A stretch of DNA of 64,000 nt from Thalassospira sp. MCCC 1A03138 (lineage in GTDB: Bacteria; Pseudomonadota; Alphaproteobacteria; Rhodospirillales; Thalassospiraceae), in the NCBI RefSeq assembly GCF_002115785.1, contig NZ_JFJY01000001.1, forward strand, positions 744,001 through 808,000. Reading direction: 5' to 3'. Positions 8,415 to 17,565 of the stretch are shown here, piece by piece; position 1 is the first letter of the stretch, and each line of letters starts with the position of its first letter. Below the pieces are notes generated by a model. That model was not told where the DNA came from, searched no databases, and saw nothing but the letters and a program-made list of their open reading frames with translations. The translations under genes and the position numbers were made by a program.

Positions 8415-10583
8415 ATGACAATCAATGTATCACGTCGCGGCTTCATGATCGGATCAGCCGCCGGTACCGCCGCCCTTCTGGTCGGCGTCAATGCCAAGGG
8501 CGTTCTTGCAGCAGGCAGCGGTGTGGCTGCCGCAACCGACCTTAACCCGTTTGTCAAAATCGATGCCGATGGCACGGTAACCGTCATCATCAAACATTTT
8601 GAAATGGGCCAAGGCACGACCACCGGCCTGACGACACTGGTTGCCGAGGAACTCGACGCCGATTGGGCGACGGTTCAGACGGCATTCGCCCCTGCCGACA
8701 ATGAACGTTATGCCAACCTGTTCTTCCATGCACAGGGAACCGGTGGCTCAACATCCATCGCCAATTCCTTCATGCAATATCGCGAAGCCGGTGCTGCAGC
8801 GCGTGATCTTCTGGTCCGTGCGGCTGCCCAGAACTGGGGTGTCGATGCCAGCAGCATCACCGTTGAAAACGGTATGCTGAAATCCGGTGGCAATTCCGGT
8901 CATTTCGGAGAATTTGTTGCGATTGCAGCAACCCTTGAGGCGGTTGAAAAACCAACCGTTAAAACCCCGGATCAGTTCAAGTTGATTGGCAGCGACAAAC
9001 TGCATCGCAAGGACAACACCGACAAGACGAACGGCACCGCAATCTTTGCAATGGATGTCAATCTGCCGGGGATGATCTATGCCGCGATCATGCGCAGCCC
9101 GAAGTTCGGTGGCACCGTCACCTCCTTTGACGACACTGCGTCCAAAGATGTTGCAGGGTTCATTGCCGCACAAATTCTGCCCAACAAGGCAGGAGTTGTG
9201 GCGTTTGGCAAAAACACCTGGGCTGCGTTTCAGGCACGTGATGCCCTTTCTGTTGAATGGGATTTCAGCCAGGCCGAAACACGCAGCACGGATGCCATGA
9301 TTGCCGATCACAAGGCACTGCTCGATGCGCCGCAGTTTGACGCCAATCATGAAGTCCCGCTGGCATCCGTTGAACCGCTTCTGGCCAATGCCACCAAAAC
9401 CATTGACGCAGAATTCACCTTCCCGTTTCTGGCCCATGCACCGCTGGAGCCGGAAAACTGCATCATCGAGCCAACCGAAAATGGCGTTCGCCTACATGAT
9501 GGCTGCCAGTTTCCGACCCTGACCCGGCCAATGGTCGCAGCCGCCCTTGGACTGGAACCGTCACAGGTCGAGATCAGAACGCTTTATGCCGGCGGTTCGT
9601 TCGGTCGTCGTGCCAACGGCGCCTCCGACTATAATGTCGAAGCCGCCATGGCCTTTGCCGTTTCGGGCCGCAAGGTTCCTGTCAAACTGGTCTGGAGCCG
9701 CGAAGACGATATTCGCGGCGGTTATTACCGCCCAATGGCCGTACACCGGGCAAAAATCGGTCTGGATAGTGATGGCAAGATTATTGGCTGGGATCACCGG
9801 ATGGCTGTCAAATCCATCATGAAGGGTGGCCCGATGGAAGGTATGGTACAGGATGGCATCGACCCGACATCGGTCGAGGGTGTCACCGAAAGTCTTTATA
9901 CCATCCCCAACCATGGCATCGGGTTAAGCGACTTCCAGACCCCGACCCCCATATTGTGGTGGCGTTCGGTGGGACATACCCACACCGGATATGTCATGGA
10001 AACACTGATGGATATGCTCGCAACCGAAACGGGGCAGGACCCGATCGAAATGCGCCTTGCGATGCTTGATCCGGCAGGCACCAATCAGGCCCGCATGACC
10101 GAAGCCATCAAGCTTGTCCGTGAGATATCCGGATGGGAAAAGGGCGACAAACGTGGTTTTGCCGCGCACCTTTCGTTCAATACCTGCGTTGCGGTTGTTG
10201 CCGACGTCACGGTCGAGGACACCAGTGTGCATGTGAACAAACTGTTTATGGCGGTTGAATGCGGGGTAGCTGTTAACCCCGATGTCATCCGCGCACAGAT
10301 GGAAGGCGGTGCCGGTTATGCATTATGTGCCGCCTTCCGCAACGAAATCACCCTGACGGATGGTGAAGTCGACCAGTTCAACTTCCCGGATTACGAACTG
10401 CTTCGAAATGCCGAAATGCCTGCCATCGAAGTGGCAATTGTTCAATCGAACAATGCCCCTACGGGCGTTGGCGAACCGGGCGTCCCCCCGACCGCTCCGG
10501 CTGTTGCCAACGCCATTTTTGCCAAAACCGGAAAACGGATCACGGATCTTCCGATGACCAAAGCCGGTTTCGACTTCGTGTAA
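8415..10583 (+). CDS. Molybdopterin-binding large subunit of a periplasmic aldehyde oxidase-like enzyme (IorB-like)
   Basis: The 722-residue protein starts with a Tat signal (SRRGFMIGSAAGTAALLVG, R7-R8). It carries molybdenum hydroxylase landmarks: FEMGQGTTTGLTTLVAEELD, QGTGGSTSI, AGGSFGRRANGASDYNVEAA, and near the C-terminus GVGEPGVPPTAPAVANAI, whose glutamate is the usual catalytic base. It should hydroxylate an aldehyde or N-heterocycle in the periplasm. IorB, aldehyde dehydrogenase and nicotinate-type relatives are close in sequence, so the substrate stays open. The IorA-like subunit precedes it; cofactor-maturation genes (xdhC-like and mocA-like) follow. Confidence 0.9.
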   Translation: MTINVSRRGFMIGSAAGTAALLVGVNAKGVLAAGSGVAAATDLNPFVKIDADGTVTVIIKHFEMGQGTTTGLTTLVAEELDADWATVQTAFAPADNERYANLFFHAQGTGGSTSIANSFMQYREAGAAARDLLVRAAAQNWGVDASSITVENGMLKSGGNSGHFGEFVAIAATLEAVEKPTVKTPDQFKLIGSDKLHRKDNTDKTNGTAIFAMDVNLPGMIYAAIMRSPKFGGTVTSFDDTASKDVAGFIAAQILPNKAGVVAFGKNTWAAFQARDALSVEWDFSQAETRSTDAMIADHKALLDAPQFDANHEVPLASVEPLLANATKTIDAEFTFPFLAHAPLEPENCIIEPTENGVRLHDGCQFPTLTRPMVAAALGLEPSQVEIRTLYAGGSFGRRANGASDYNVEAAMAFAVSGRKVPVKLVWSREDDIRGGYYRPMAVHRAKIGLDSDGKIIGWDHRMAVKSIMKGGPMEGMVQDGIDPTSVEGVTESLYTIPNHGIGLSDFQTPTPILWWRSVGHTHTGYVMETLMDMLATETGQDPIEMRLAMLDPAGTNQARMTEAIKLVREISGWEKGDKRGFAAHLSFNTCVAVVADVTVEDTSVHVNKLFMAVECGVAVNPDVIRAQMEGGAGYALCAAFRNEITLTDGEVDQFNFPDYELLRNAEMPAIEVAIVQSNNAPTGVGEPGVPPTAPAVANAIFAKTGKRITDLPMTKAGFDFV

Positions 10584-10589
10584 GGCATG

Positions 10590-10634
10590 CTGCCCGGGGG
10601 ATCACTTTCGGGTCCCCACCCGTCCCCCGGGCAG
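10590..10634 (+). promoter_or_regulatory. Strong intra-operon hairpin between iorB-like and xdhC-like genes
   Basis: Perfect 12-base arms (CTGCCCGGGGGA at 10590-10601 and TCCCCCGGGCAG at 10623-10634) flank a 21-base loop, followed by CCCCTTTT. The T-run is short, so it probably acts as a partial terminator or 3' stabiliser that gives more enzyme than maturation factor. The xdhC-like start codon lies 22 bases beyond it. Confidence 0.65.
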
Positions 10635-10655
10635 CCCCTTTTGCGGGAGCACATC

Positions 10656-11651
10656 ATGAGTAACCAGTTATCAGTCATGCTACGCGCCTGGCAGGAAAAC
10701 AAGACAGATACCGAATGGGTTCTGGGTACGGTTTATCGTACCGAGGGTTCGGCCTATCGCAAGGCCGGGGCCATGATGCTGATCAACGGGCAGGGGCAGC
10801 AATTCGGGCTGCTTAGCGGCGGCTGCCTTGAAGCCGATATCATTCGTAACGCAAGGCGCGCCATGGTTACCGGCAAAACGGTCATGCTGGTTTATGATGG
10901 CAATGACGAAGACGACCTGTCATTCCGGCTTGGTGTTGGTTGCGGCGGCAAGGTATTCATCATGCTGCAACCCCTTGACCACGCAAATGACCTTGGGCTT
11001 TCCGATCTTTGCGGTGCTTTGATGGTGCGCCAAAGCGGTCTGTATTTTCAGAAAGTCGGCGATACCCGCGGATATTTCAAACATGCGGACCATACCGGCC
11101 AGCGCACCGGCTATATCGAAAACCGGTCTGATGGTGACTGGCTTGTAACCCCGATTGTGCCTGAACCCCACATCCTGATCATCGGGGGTGGATTGGATGC
11201 GCGGCCTGTGGTTTCCATCGCACATGAAATGGGCTGGAAAACCACATTGGTTGACCCGCGCCCCGCGAATGCCCGCCCCGAACATTTCGCGAAGGCAGAC
11301 AACATCCTGCGTCAGATCGACACAACAATGGTTGACTATGTTGCGCAACATCGTGTCGATGCGGCAATCCTGATGTCGCACAGCATTGATATTGATGCCA
11401 AGGCTCTTCAAATTCTGAAATCCAGCCAGCTGCGTCATGTCTCCATGCTTGGCCCGCGGCATCGTTTTGTCGATGTTCTTGAACGTGCGGAAATTGCCAA
11501 GCTTGCCCTGCCCTTCCCGGTAGCCAGCCCCGCCGGGATCGATATTGGCGGACAACTACCCGAAAGCATCGCACTTTCAATGTTATCGGGTATTCATGCG
11601 GCACTTTACAAACTTGATGCCGCCCCGGCACTCGCTCAGGCGGCTGAATGA
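10656..11651 (+). CDS. XdhC/CoxI-family molybdenum hydroxylase maturation factor
   Basis: The 331-residue protein has the N-terminal XdhC/CoxI motif (VLGTVYRTEGSAYRKAGAMM, then LLSGGCLEADI) and a C-terminal Rossmann segment (ILIIGGGLDARPVVSIA). These proteins bind molybdenum cofactor, help sulphurate it and insert it into the apo-enzyme, here most likely the product of the gene just upstream. The ATG at 10656 follows GCGGGAG; the reading frame extends 23 codons further upstream but through the hairpin, so that start is unlikely. The stop codon overlaps the start of the mocA-like gene by four bases. Confidence 0.92.
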   Translation: MSNQLSVMLRAWQENKTDTEWVLGTVYRTEGSAYRKAGAMMLINGQGQQFGLLSGGCLEADIIRNARRAMVTGKTVMLVYDGNDEDDLSFRLGVGCGGKVFIMLQPLDHANDLGLSDLCGALMVRQSGLYFQKVGDTRGYFKHADHTGQRTGYIENRSDGDWLVTPIVPEPHILIIGGGLDARPVVSIAHEMGWKTTLVDPRPANARPEHFAKADNILRQIDTTMVDYVAQHRVDAAILMSHSIDIDAKALQILKSSQLRHVSMLGPRHRFVDVLERAEIAKLALPFPVASPAGIDIGGQLPESIALSMLSGIHAALYKLDAAPALAQAAE

Positions 11652-12241
11652 TGAAGATTGCCGGTCTTATCCTTGCAGCGGGTGAAAGCACACGATTTGG
11701 CGGACGCAAACAGCTTGCCGATATCGATGGCAAGCCGATGCTGGAGCACGCCATTAATCAGCTTCGTCCCATTTTCAACGATGATCTTTATGTCGTGCTG
11801 GGAGCATTTCGCGATGAAATCCTTTCGGTGATCAGCAATCGCGCAAAAACCATCACGAATGATAATTGGCAATTTGGCATGGGATCATCGATTGCAGCAG
11901 GGATTGCCGGAATTTGCGCCGAAGGAACATATGACGGTGTTCTAATCTCCCTTTCGGATCAGATCGGGTTAACCGGCAACGACTATCAGAAACTTCTGAA
12001 TGCCTTTGACGGAAGCCACGTCATAGCATCCCGGTATAAGGAAATGAACGGCGTCCCCGCCCTGTTTCCAGCCGCATATTTCCCGGAACTTTCCAAGTTG
12101 GACGGCGCCCGCGGTGCACAACAGGTGCTCAATAGCAGCAGTCACGATATCAGTGCGATCGCCATGCCAAATGCAGCGTTCGACATCGACACCCAGGATG
12201 ATCTGAAACTGTTTGCCAACCGGCTTTTCGAACCGGGCTGA
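11648..12241 (+). CDS. mocA: MobA/MocA-like nucleotidyltransferase (molybdenum cofactor cytidylyltransferase)
   Basis: The 197-residue protein has the GT-A nucleotidyltransferase signature LILAAGESTRFGGRKQLADI and the metal-binding segment ISLSDQIGL. In this context, after the two enzyme subunits and XdhC, it most likely adds CMP to molybdopterin, giving the MCD form used by many molybdenum hydroxylases. A GMP-adding MobA role is the alternative, but MobA is not normally in such operons. It overlaps the xdhC-like stop codon (ATGA). The gene symbol is assigned by context. Confidence 0.85.
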   Translation: MMKIAGLILAAGESTRFGGRKQLADIDGKPMLEHAINQLRPIFNDDLYVVLGAFRDEILSVISNRAKTITNDNWQFGMGSSIAAGIAGICAEGTYDGVLISLSDQIGLTGNDYQKLLNAFDGSHVIASRYKEMNGVPALFPAAYFPELSKLDGARGAQQVLNSSSHDISAIAMPNAAFDIDTQDDLKLFANRLFEPG

Positions 12242-12314
12242 CCTTTCACCGCTTTTAGGGCAATCTGGTATCTTCAGCATCTGGCAAAATCGCCGAAACC
12301 GGAACCACAAGCAC

Positions 12315-12995
12315 ATGAAATCAACCGCCAACATCATGGTCCTTCTGGTCGAGGACAACATGGATATTGCCGGAACAATAAGCGATTACCTGACAATAGA
12401 AGGCATCGAATGCGATCACGCCTTTGATGGGGAAACGGGTTTTCAGCGCGCACTGACTGGCGAATATGATGTGATATTGCTTGATATCATGTTGCCGTTT
12501 CGCGATGGCATCAGCATCTGCAACGCCTTGCGCAACGAGGGGATCGACACCCCGGTTCTGATGCTGACAGCGCGCGATACACTCGCAGACAAGCTTGAAG
12601 GTTTCAGTGCCGGGGCGGATGATTATCTGGTCAAACCTTTTGCGCTTGAAGAACTTCTGATGCGTACAAGGGTTCTGTCGCGCCGCCGCAGTGGCGAAAT
12701 CCGGCGGTTTTCGCTTGGCGATCTGATCGTTGATTTTGAAAACAGACATGTTGCGCGATCCGGACAGGCAATCAGTCTGTCCCCGACAAGCTGGACCATT
12801 CTGGAAGTTCTTGCCCAGAACAGTCCTCATGTCGTGACACGGTCACGATTGTCGATGGCATTGTGGCAGGGCGATCCGCCAGATACCAATGCGCTTAAAA
12901 CGCATCTTTACAAATTGCGAATGCGCATCGACAAACCATTCGATCAAAACCTGATACATACAGTTGCCGGCCAGGGCGTGGCCCTTCGCGAGTAA
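12315..12995 (+). CDS. OmpR-family DNA-binding response regulator
   Basis: The 226-residue protein has a receiver domain (E13-D14, phosphorylation site D57 in LLDIMLPF, MLTARD, LVKPFALEELL) and a C-terminal winged-helix DNA-binding domain ending THLYKLRMRIDKPF. It forms a pair with the histidine kinase that starts 5 bases later. The ATG at 12315 has only a weak GGAA upstream; longer reading in frame is not similar to the family. It follows the molybdenum-enzyme operon by 73 bases in the same direction, so it may control that operon, although this is inferred from position only. Confidence 0.93.
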   Translation: MKSTANIMVLLVEDNMDIAGTISDYLTIEGIECDHAFDGETGFQRALTGEYDVILLDIMLPFRDGISICNALRNEGIDTPVLMLTARDTLADKLEGFSAGADDYLVKPFALEELLMRTRVLSRRRSGEIRRFSLGDLIVDFENRHVARSGQAISLSPTSWTILEVLAQNSPHVVTRSRLSMALWQGDPPDTNALKTHLYKLRMRIDKPFDQNLIHTVAGQGVALRE

Positions 12996-13000
12996 AAGAA

Positions 13001-14302
13001 ATGCATTCCTGCGCACCAATCCAGAAAACTTTTTCCCGCTTTGTGCGGAACTACGTTTTGCTGGCACTTGTCATTACGCTGGTGATCTATACCGGCATCG
13101 TTAATTTCTACATGCTGTATGGCAAGTGGATGGTCGCGAGTTTCCAGTTGCAGACCATCGCGGAACAATATGATGAAATGCGCGCCAAAGACCCGGCGAC
13201 CCCGCTTCCCAACGGCTTCAACATCCAGACCTTCACGGATTATGATGCGTTACCGGAACGCCTGCGCGACCGCTACAAGCCCGATGATATCGATCCGGGC
13301 GAGCTTTACTATCTGAACACCGATAAATATGCCGCAGAAAAAGACCCCGATAACCCGGTCTTTCTGGTGTTTCCCCATATTCTTGCCGACGGCACGCAAA
13401 TCATGCTGCTGCAAACCTATCACGCGGGTGATGAGGACAGCGTCTATTTTGCGCGCCTGCACAAACTGGCCTTTCTTTCCATCCCGTTTGCGCTTGGCGT
13501 TGTTACGATATTTGCCTATGTGCTTTGGCTGATCGGCAAACGCATGACGCAGCCATCGGAGAACCTGCAAAGCTGGGCAAAAACCCTGTCGACGGAAAAT
13601 CTCGATCAACCGGTCCCCGATTTCGGCTTTACCGAACTCAATGATGTCGCCAAGGAACTGCACCAGTCACTTGTAAGGGTCGACAAGTTCGTGACACGTG
13701 AACGCGAATTCCTCCGTCAGGCCAGCCATGAATTGCGAACCCCGGTAACGATTGTCAGCGGCAATGTCGAATTGCTCGATAAAACACCGTTAAACGAAAT
13801 TCAGGTCCGGCTGGCCGCGCGCATCAAACGCGCCAACCGCAACATGCAGCAATTGATTGAAACCCTGCTTTGGCTGGGGCGCGAAGCAACGCCGAACGGT
13901 ATTCAGGAAAAGATCGACTATCCGGCCTTCGTGCGCGAAGCCATCGTTGATCTTGCCTATCTGACAGACGGCAAGAACCTGACATGCGAATTCAGTGCCG
14001 ATGATGAAAGCGGCGAGATCATTGCATCGCCTGCCGCCCTGATGATTGTCGTATCCAACCTGATCCGCAATGCGTTCGAACACACCCCCAAGGGGCAGGT
14101 GACTGTCCGGCTTGAAGCCAACAGACTGATTGTCGAAAACAACCTGATGACCTGTGCCGGCGATTATGTCCGCGATCAGGGCGAAGGCATCGGCCTGCAT
14201 CTGGTGCGCCGGATTTGCGAACGCTGCAACTGGCATTGCGATACAACCTTCCTTGCCGCGGGCGGCATGCGCGCAATCTTCGCAGTCAGCAACCACACCT
14301 GA
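13001..14302 (+). CDS. Membrane sensor histidine kinase
   Basis: The 433-residue protein has a first membrane helix at about residues 17-40, a periplasmic sensor domain of about 110 residues rich in acidic residues, a second helix at about 155-175, and a HAMP-like linker. The kinase core follows: H243 in REFLRQASHELRTPVTI, N-box NLIRNAFEHT, and a short ATP lid with GEGIGLHLVRRICERC. The lid is compact and a canonical DxGxG is not clear: RDQGEGIGLH seems to fuse the G1 and G2 boxes. It phosphorylates the OmpR-type regulator upstream. The periplasmic signal is unknown. Confidence 0.92.
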   Translation: MHSCAPIQKTFSRFVRNYVLLALVITLVIYTGIVNFYMLYGKWMVASFQLQTIAEQYDEMRAKDPATPLPNGFNIQTFTDYDALPERLRDRYKPDDIDPGELYYLNTDKYAAEKDPDNPVFLVFPHILADGTQIMLLQTYHAGDEDSVYFARLHKLAFLSIPFALGVVTIFAYVLWLIGKRMTQPSENLQSWAKTLSTENLDQPVPDFGFTELNDVAKELHQSLVRVDKFVTREREFLRQASHELRTPVTIVSGNVELLDKTPLNEIQVRLAARIKRANRNMQQLIETLLWLGREATPNGIQEKIDYPAFVREAIVDLAYLTDGKNLTCEFSADDESGEIIASPAALMIVVSNLIRNAFEHTPKGQVTVRLEANRLIVENNLMTCAGDYVRDQGEGIGLHLVRRICERCNWHCDTTFLAAGGMRAIFAVSNHT

Positions 14303-14440
14303 GGCCCCACAGCACGCCAATACCCGATATGGAAAAAGAAATGCCATTATAGAGCAGCTATTTCCTGAACAACTTCAAAATCGACGAACAACAAGTCCGC
14401 ACAGAACGCGGAGGACAGGATATTGTATAAATTTACCCTC

Positions 14441-14458
14441 GACTCTTTAAAAAGAGTC
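14441..14458. promoter_or_regulatory. 18-base palindrome upstream of lacI-like gene
   Basis: GACTCTTT and AAAGAGTC are perfect inverted arms with a 2-base centre. There is no T-run on either strand, so a terminator is unlikely. It lies 14 bases before the LacI-type operator cluster and could be a second regulator site or the end structure of the kinase transcript. Confidence 0.4.
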
Positions 14459-14468
14459 CAGTAGCGTA

Positions 14469-14494
14469 TGATTAATCGATTAACCAGTTAATCA
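14469..14494. promoter_or_regulatory. Candidate LacI-family operator cluster
   Basis: A perfect 12-base palindrome TTAATCGATTAA (14472-14483) with a central CG overlaps a second inverted repeat, GATTAA (14478-14483) with TTAATC (14488-14493). The outer arms are TGATTAA and TTAATCA. LacI/PurR-family regulators typically bind palindromes centred on CG, and this site is 45 bases before the lacI-like start codon. It is the best candidate for autoregulation and control of the whole purine operon. Confidence 0.6.
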
Positions 14495-14538
14495 ATGTTG
14501 CCAGATCACATCTTTTGGATGTTTGACGGGGGTATTAA

Positions 14539-15603
14539 GTGGCTTCACCGCGTTCCGGACCGAATATGAGCATGATTGCCGACGCCTTGGGCGTGTCTTC
14601 GGCAACCGTATCGAACGCGCTGTCGGGAAAGGGCCGGGTATCGGCCAATTTGGTCGATAAAATCCGCAAAAAAGCCGACGAACTTGGTTATGTTCCCAGC
14701 AATGCAGGCCGTGCACTGCGCACGGGCCGATCAAATGTTCTGGGGCTTGTCCTTCCCGATATTTCCAATCCGCTGTTCCCGCAAATTGCGCAGGCTATGG
14801 AAGCGGCGGCATCAAATGTCGGATATGGGGTTCTGATTGCGGACTCGCGTGGCAAGGTCACCACCCAGACACAGGCCATCAGTCGCCTGATCGAACGAGG
14901 TGTTGATGGTCTGGTCGTCATTCCGCGTCGTGGCACACGGATCGGCGATGTTGGATGTCCTGTCGCAATGGTCGATACCCCTTCAACACCGGGCAACACC
15001 GTTTCGGCGGACCATTGGGAAGGCGGGGCGAAGGTTGCGCGCCATCTGGTCGATCTGGGGCATAAGAATTTTCTTCTGGTCGGGCATGATCCGGCATCGA
15101 ATGTGCAAAATGACCGCATCGGCGGCATGAAATCGGCACTTGGCCGCAATACCCGTCATACGACGATCTGGCTTGAAACATTGATGCACGAACGTGGCGA
15201 ACGGGCATCGCTTGGCCTGATTGACCACATCAAAAACGATGTGACCGCGATTGCTGCCGTTTCGGATTTACATGCTCTTCGCGTTCTGACCGAATTGCAG
15301 ACCGCCGGGATCAAGGTCCCTCAGCAGGTCAGCGTAACCGGTTTTGACGATCTGATTTTTTCCCCCGTGGTGACCCCGTCGCTAACCACGGTGCATATGG
15401 ATATGGCCCGGATTGCCGAGCTGGCCATCGCCGCCCTTGTCCGTGAAATCGAACAGGGCAAACCCGCCGGTCAAAATGGCAAGGCGGCAAAACAGACCGT
15501 CACTGCCGATACGTCCAAGGTTTCGATGGAACTAATGGTTCGCGCGTCAAGCGGACCGGCAGCTTCCCCAGACGCACCCTTCCCAACCGGAGAAACGCTG
15601 TGA
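14539..15603 (+). CDS. LacI-family transcriptional regulator of the nucleoside operon
   Basis: The 354-residue protein has an N-terminal LacI helix-turn-helix (SMIADALGVSSATVSNALSG) and hinge (LGYVPSNAGRALRTG), then a periplasmic-binding-protein-like sensor domain (VLGLVLPDISNPLFPQIAQA, VTGFDDLIFSPVVTPSLTTV). The GTG start at 14539 is preceded by GGGGG; an ATG nine codons later is the alternative. It is the first gene of an operon with an ABC importer, a nucleoside hydrolase and adenine deaminase, so the inducer is probably a nucleoside or purine. The C-terminus has a charged extension beyond the usual family end. Confidence 0.93.
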   Translation: MASPRSGPNMSMIADALGVSSATVSNALSGKGRVSANLVDKIRKKADELGYVPSNAGRALRTGRSNVLGLVLPDISNPLFPQIAQAMEAAASNVGYGVLIADSRGKVTTQTQAISRLIERGVDGLVVIPRRGTRIGDVGCPVAMVDTPSTPGNTVSADHWEGGAKVARHLVDLGHKNFLLVGHDPASNVQNDRIGGMKSALGRNTRHTTIWLETLMHERGERASLGLIDHIKNDVTAIAAVSDLHALRVLTELQTAGIKVPQQVSVTGFDDLIFSPVVTPSLTTVHMDMARIAELAIAALVREIEQGKPAGQNGKAAKQTVTADTSKVSMELMVRASSGPAASPDAPFPTGETL

Positions 15604-16628
15604 TGCCGATGAAAAAACTGCTTATGGCTTCTGCTGCCCTTTTGCTGTCCGTAAGTGCGGCAAAGGCCCAGGAAAAGACCCTGACCATTTCGGTCTATGG
15701 TTTTGCACAGGATGAATTCAAGAAAATCCTGTATGACCCGTTCGAAGAAAAATGCGGTTGCGAACTGGTTGTCGAAACCGGCAACTCGGTCGAACGTCTT
15801 GCCAAAATCGAAGCCAACAAAGCCGATCCGGTCATCGACCTTGCGGTTATTTCCATGCGTGATGCACTGGCAGCTGCCAAGGACGGCCTAACCGACAAAG
15901 TCGACACATCAAAACTGTCGAACTTTGACAAACTCTACGACATTGCCAAAGACCCGAACGGCGATGGCATGAGCATCGGTTATACCTTCTATGCCAGCTC
16001 GATTGCCTATCGTTCTGACAAGATGACAGTCGAAAGCTGGGCGGACCTTCTGGCCGAAGACGTGGTTGATCATGTTGCCCTTCCGAACGTCACCACCACA
16101 CAGGGCCCGCTGACGCTTTATATGCTCGGCAAGGCCCTTGGCGATGAAGACCCATCGCTGAAAACCCCGATTGCCGCCGTTGGCGAAAAGAAGGACGAGA
16201 TCGTTACCTTCTATGTCCGTTCTTCCCAACTGGTGCAGTTGATGCAGCAGGAAGAAATCTGGGCCGCACCCATCGGGCGTTTTGCATGGTCCGGTTTTTC
16301 GAAAATGGATTTGCCGATCAAATGGGCAACGCCGAAGGAAGGCCAGTCCGGCGGCATGAATGTCATGGTCCTGACCAAAGGCAGCAAGAACCGCGACCTT
16401 GCGCTTGAATTCATGGATTTATGGCTTTCGACCGAAATCCAGACGGCATTGGCAGAAAACCTTGTCGACAGCCCGGCCAACAAGGACGTCAAGGTTTCCG
16501 ACGAGATTGCCGAAAACCTGACCTATGGGGCCGATACCGTTGCCAATCTGCATCTGATCCCGTCACAGGTTGCCATCGACAATCAGGAAACCTGGTTGTC
16601 GGAATGGAACAACAAGGTCGGCCAGTAA
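15603..16628 (+). CDS. ABC transporter family 1 substrate-binding protein (predicted nucleoside/purine ligand)
   Basis: The 341-residue protein has a Sec signal peptide (KKLLMASAALLLSVSAAKA, cleavage before QEK) and the mixed fold of extracellular solute-binding family 1 (polyamine, iron, thiamine class), e.g. LTISVYGFAQDEFKKILYDP. A CGC near mature residue 32 is unusual. No lipobox is present. ATG at 15603 overlaps the lacI-like stop; GTG at 15600 and ATG at 15609 are alternatives with GGAG at 15589. Downstream genes process nucleosides and adenine, so a nucleoside is a reasonable ligand. Known nucleoside ABC importers use a different (Bmp) binding-protein family. Confidence 0.88.
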   Translation: MPMKKLLMASAALLLSVSAAKAQEKTLTISVYGFAQDEFKKILYDPFEEKCGCELVVETGNSVERLAKIEANKADPVIDLAVISMRDALAAAKDGLTDKVDTSKLSNFDKLYDIAKDPNGDGMSIGYTFYASSIAYRSDKMTVESWADLLAEDVVDHVALPNVTTTQGPLTLYMLGKALGDEDPSLKTPIAAVGEKKDEIVTFYVRSSQLVQLMQQEEIWAAPIGRFAWSGFSKMDLPIKWATPKEGQSGGMNVMVLTKGSKNRDLALEFMDLWLSTEIQTALAENLVDSPANKDVKVSDEIAENLTYGADTVANLHLIPSQVAIDNQETWLSEWNNKVGQ

Positions 16629-16737
16629 TCGCCACCATGATCATTATCGGATATGGGCCTCCTCCCATTTTCCCCGATCCGGCGGGTCTTGCTCACGCCA
16701 TAACTTATTGACTTTAACCGAAGACAAGGTTGCCGAG

Positions 16738-17565
16738 ATGTTTCAGAACCGGGCCGAAGCCTTTGCGCTGGTCCTCCCTGCCGCGATCTTTGCCGCTGTG
16801 GTCTTTCTGGCCCCGGTTCTGATTCTTCTGTCCGAAGGTTTTGGGTCGGGCGATAGCTGGACGATACAGGCCTATATCGATTTCTTTTCCCAGTCGCTTA
16901 ATCAGACTGTCTTTTTGCGCACGCTCAAACTGGCAGCGCTGGTCACCGCCGCCTCGGCCGTCATCGGCTATGCTGCAGCCTTTGCAATCGTGAACCTGCC
17001 GCCAAAGGGCAAGGGCCGGATCACCGGACTTGTTGTCTTGCCGCTAATGATTTCACCGGTGGCGCGGACCTATGCGTGGCTGGTGATCCTTGGCCGGACC
17101 GGATTTGTGAACAAGGCACTGGTTGCCGTCGGGCTATCGGATGAACCGATCCGCTTCCTGTTCACCGAAACCGCCGTTTTCATCGGCTTGCTGCAACTGT
17201 TCCTGCCACTCATGATCATTTCACTGATCAGTGCGCTTGAAAACATGCCGCGCGATGCGGTGCCGGCCGCCCGCGTTCTCGGTGCCAACTGGTTGCAGGT
17301 TTTCACCAAAGTCATCCTGCCACTAACCAAAGAAGGCCTTGTGATCGGTGGTACGCTGGTCTTTACCGGATCAATGACCGCCTATATCACCCCGGCCATT
17401 CTCGGCGGTTCAAAGGTCCTGATGCTTGAAACCCTGCTGTATCAGCGCGTGACTGTTGCCAATGATTTCGTATCGGCCAGTGTGATCGCCCTGATCCTGA
17501 TCGTCATGGCATTTGCGGCCAATCTTCTGCTCAAACGCCTTGCCACCGCGAGGAACAAGCGATGA
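16738..17565 (+). CDS. ABC transporter permease (PotB type)
   Basis: The 275-residue protein has six predicted helices and the inner-membrane EAA-type loop ENMPRDAVPAARVLGANWLQVF, with the following PLTKEGL. It is one half of the channel of the importer whose binding protein is upstream. The ATG at 16738 (MFQNRAEAFALVLPA) is preferred, since the upstream in-frame extension is polar and unlike the family; a TTG at 16708 is possible. It is separated from the binding-protein gene by 109 bases, the only sizeable gap in the operon. Confidence 0.92.
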   Translation: MFQNRAEAFALVLPAAIFAAVVFLAPVLILLSEGFGSGDSWTIQAYIDFFSQSLNQTVFLRTLKLAALVTAASAVIGYAAAFAIVNLPPKGKGRITGLVVLPLMISPVARTYAWLVILGRTGFVNKALVAVGLSDEPIRFLFTETAVFIGLLQLFLPLMIISLISALENMPRDAVPAARVLGANWLQVFTKVILPLTKEGLVIGGTLVFTGSMTAYITPAILGGSKVLMLETLLYQRVTVANDFVSASVIALILIVMAFAANLLLKRLATARNKR

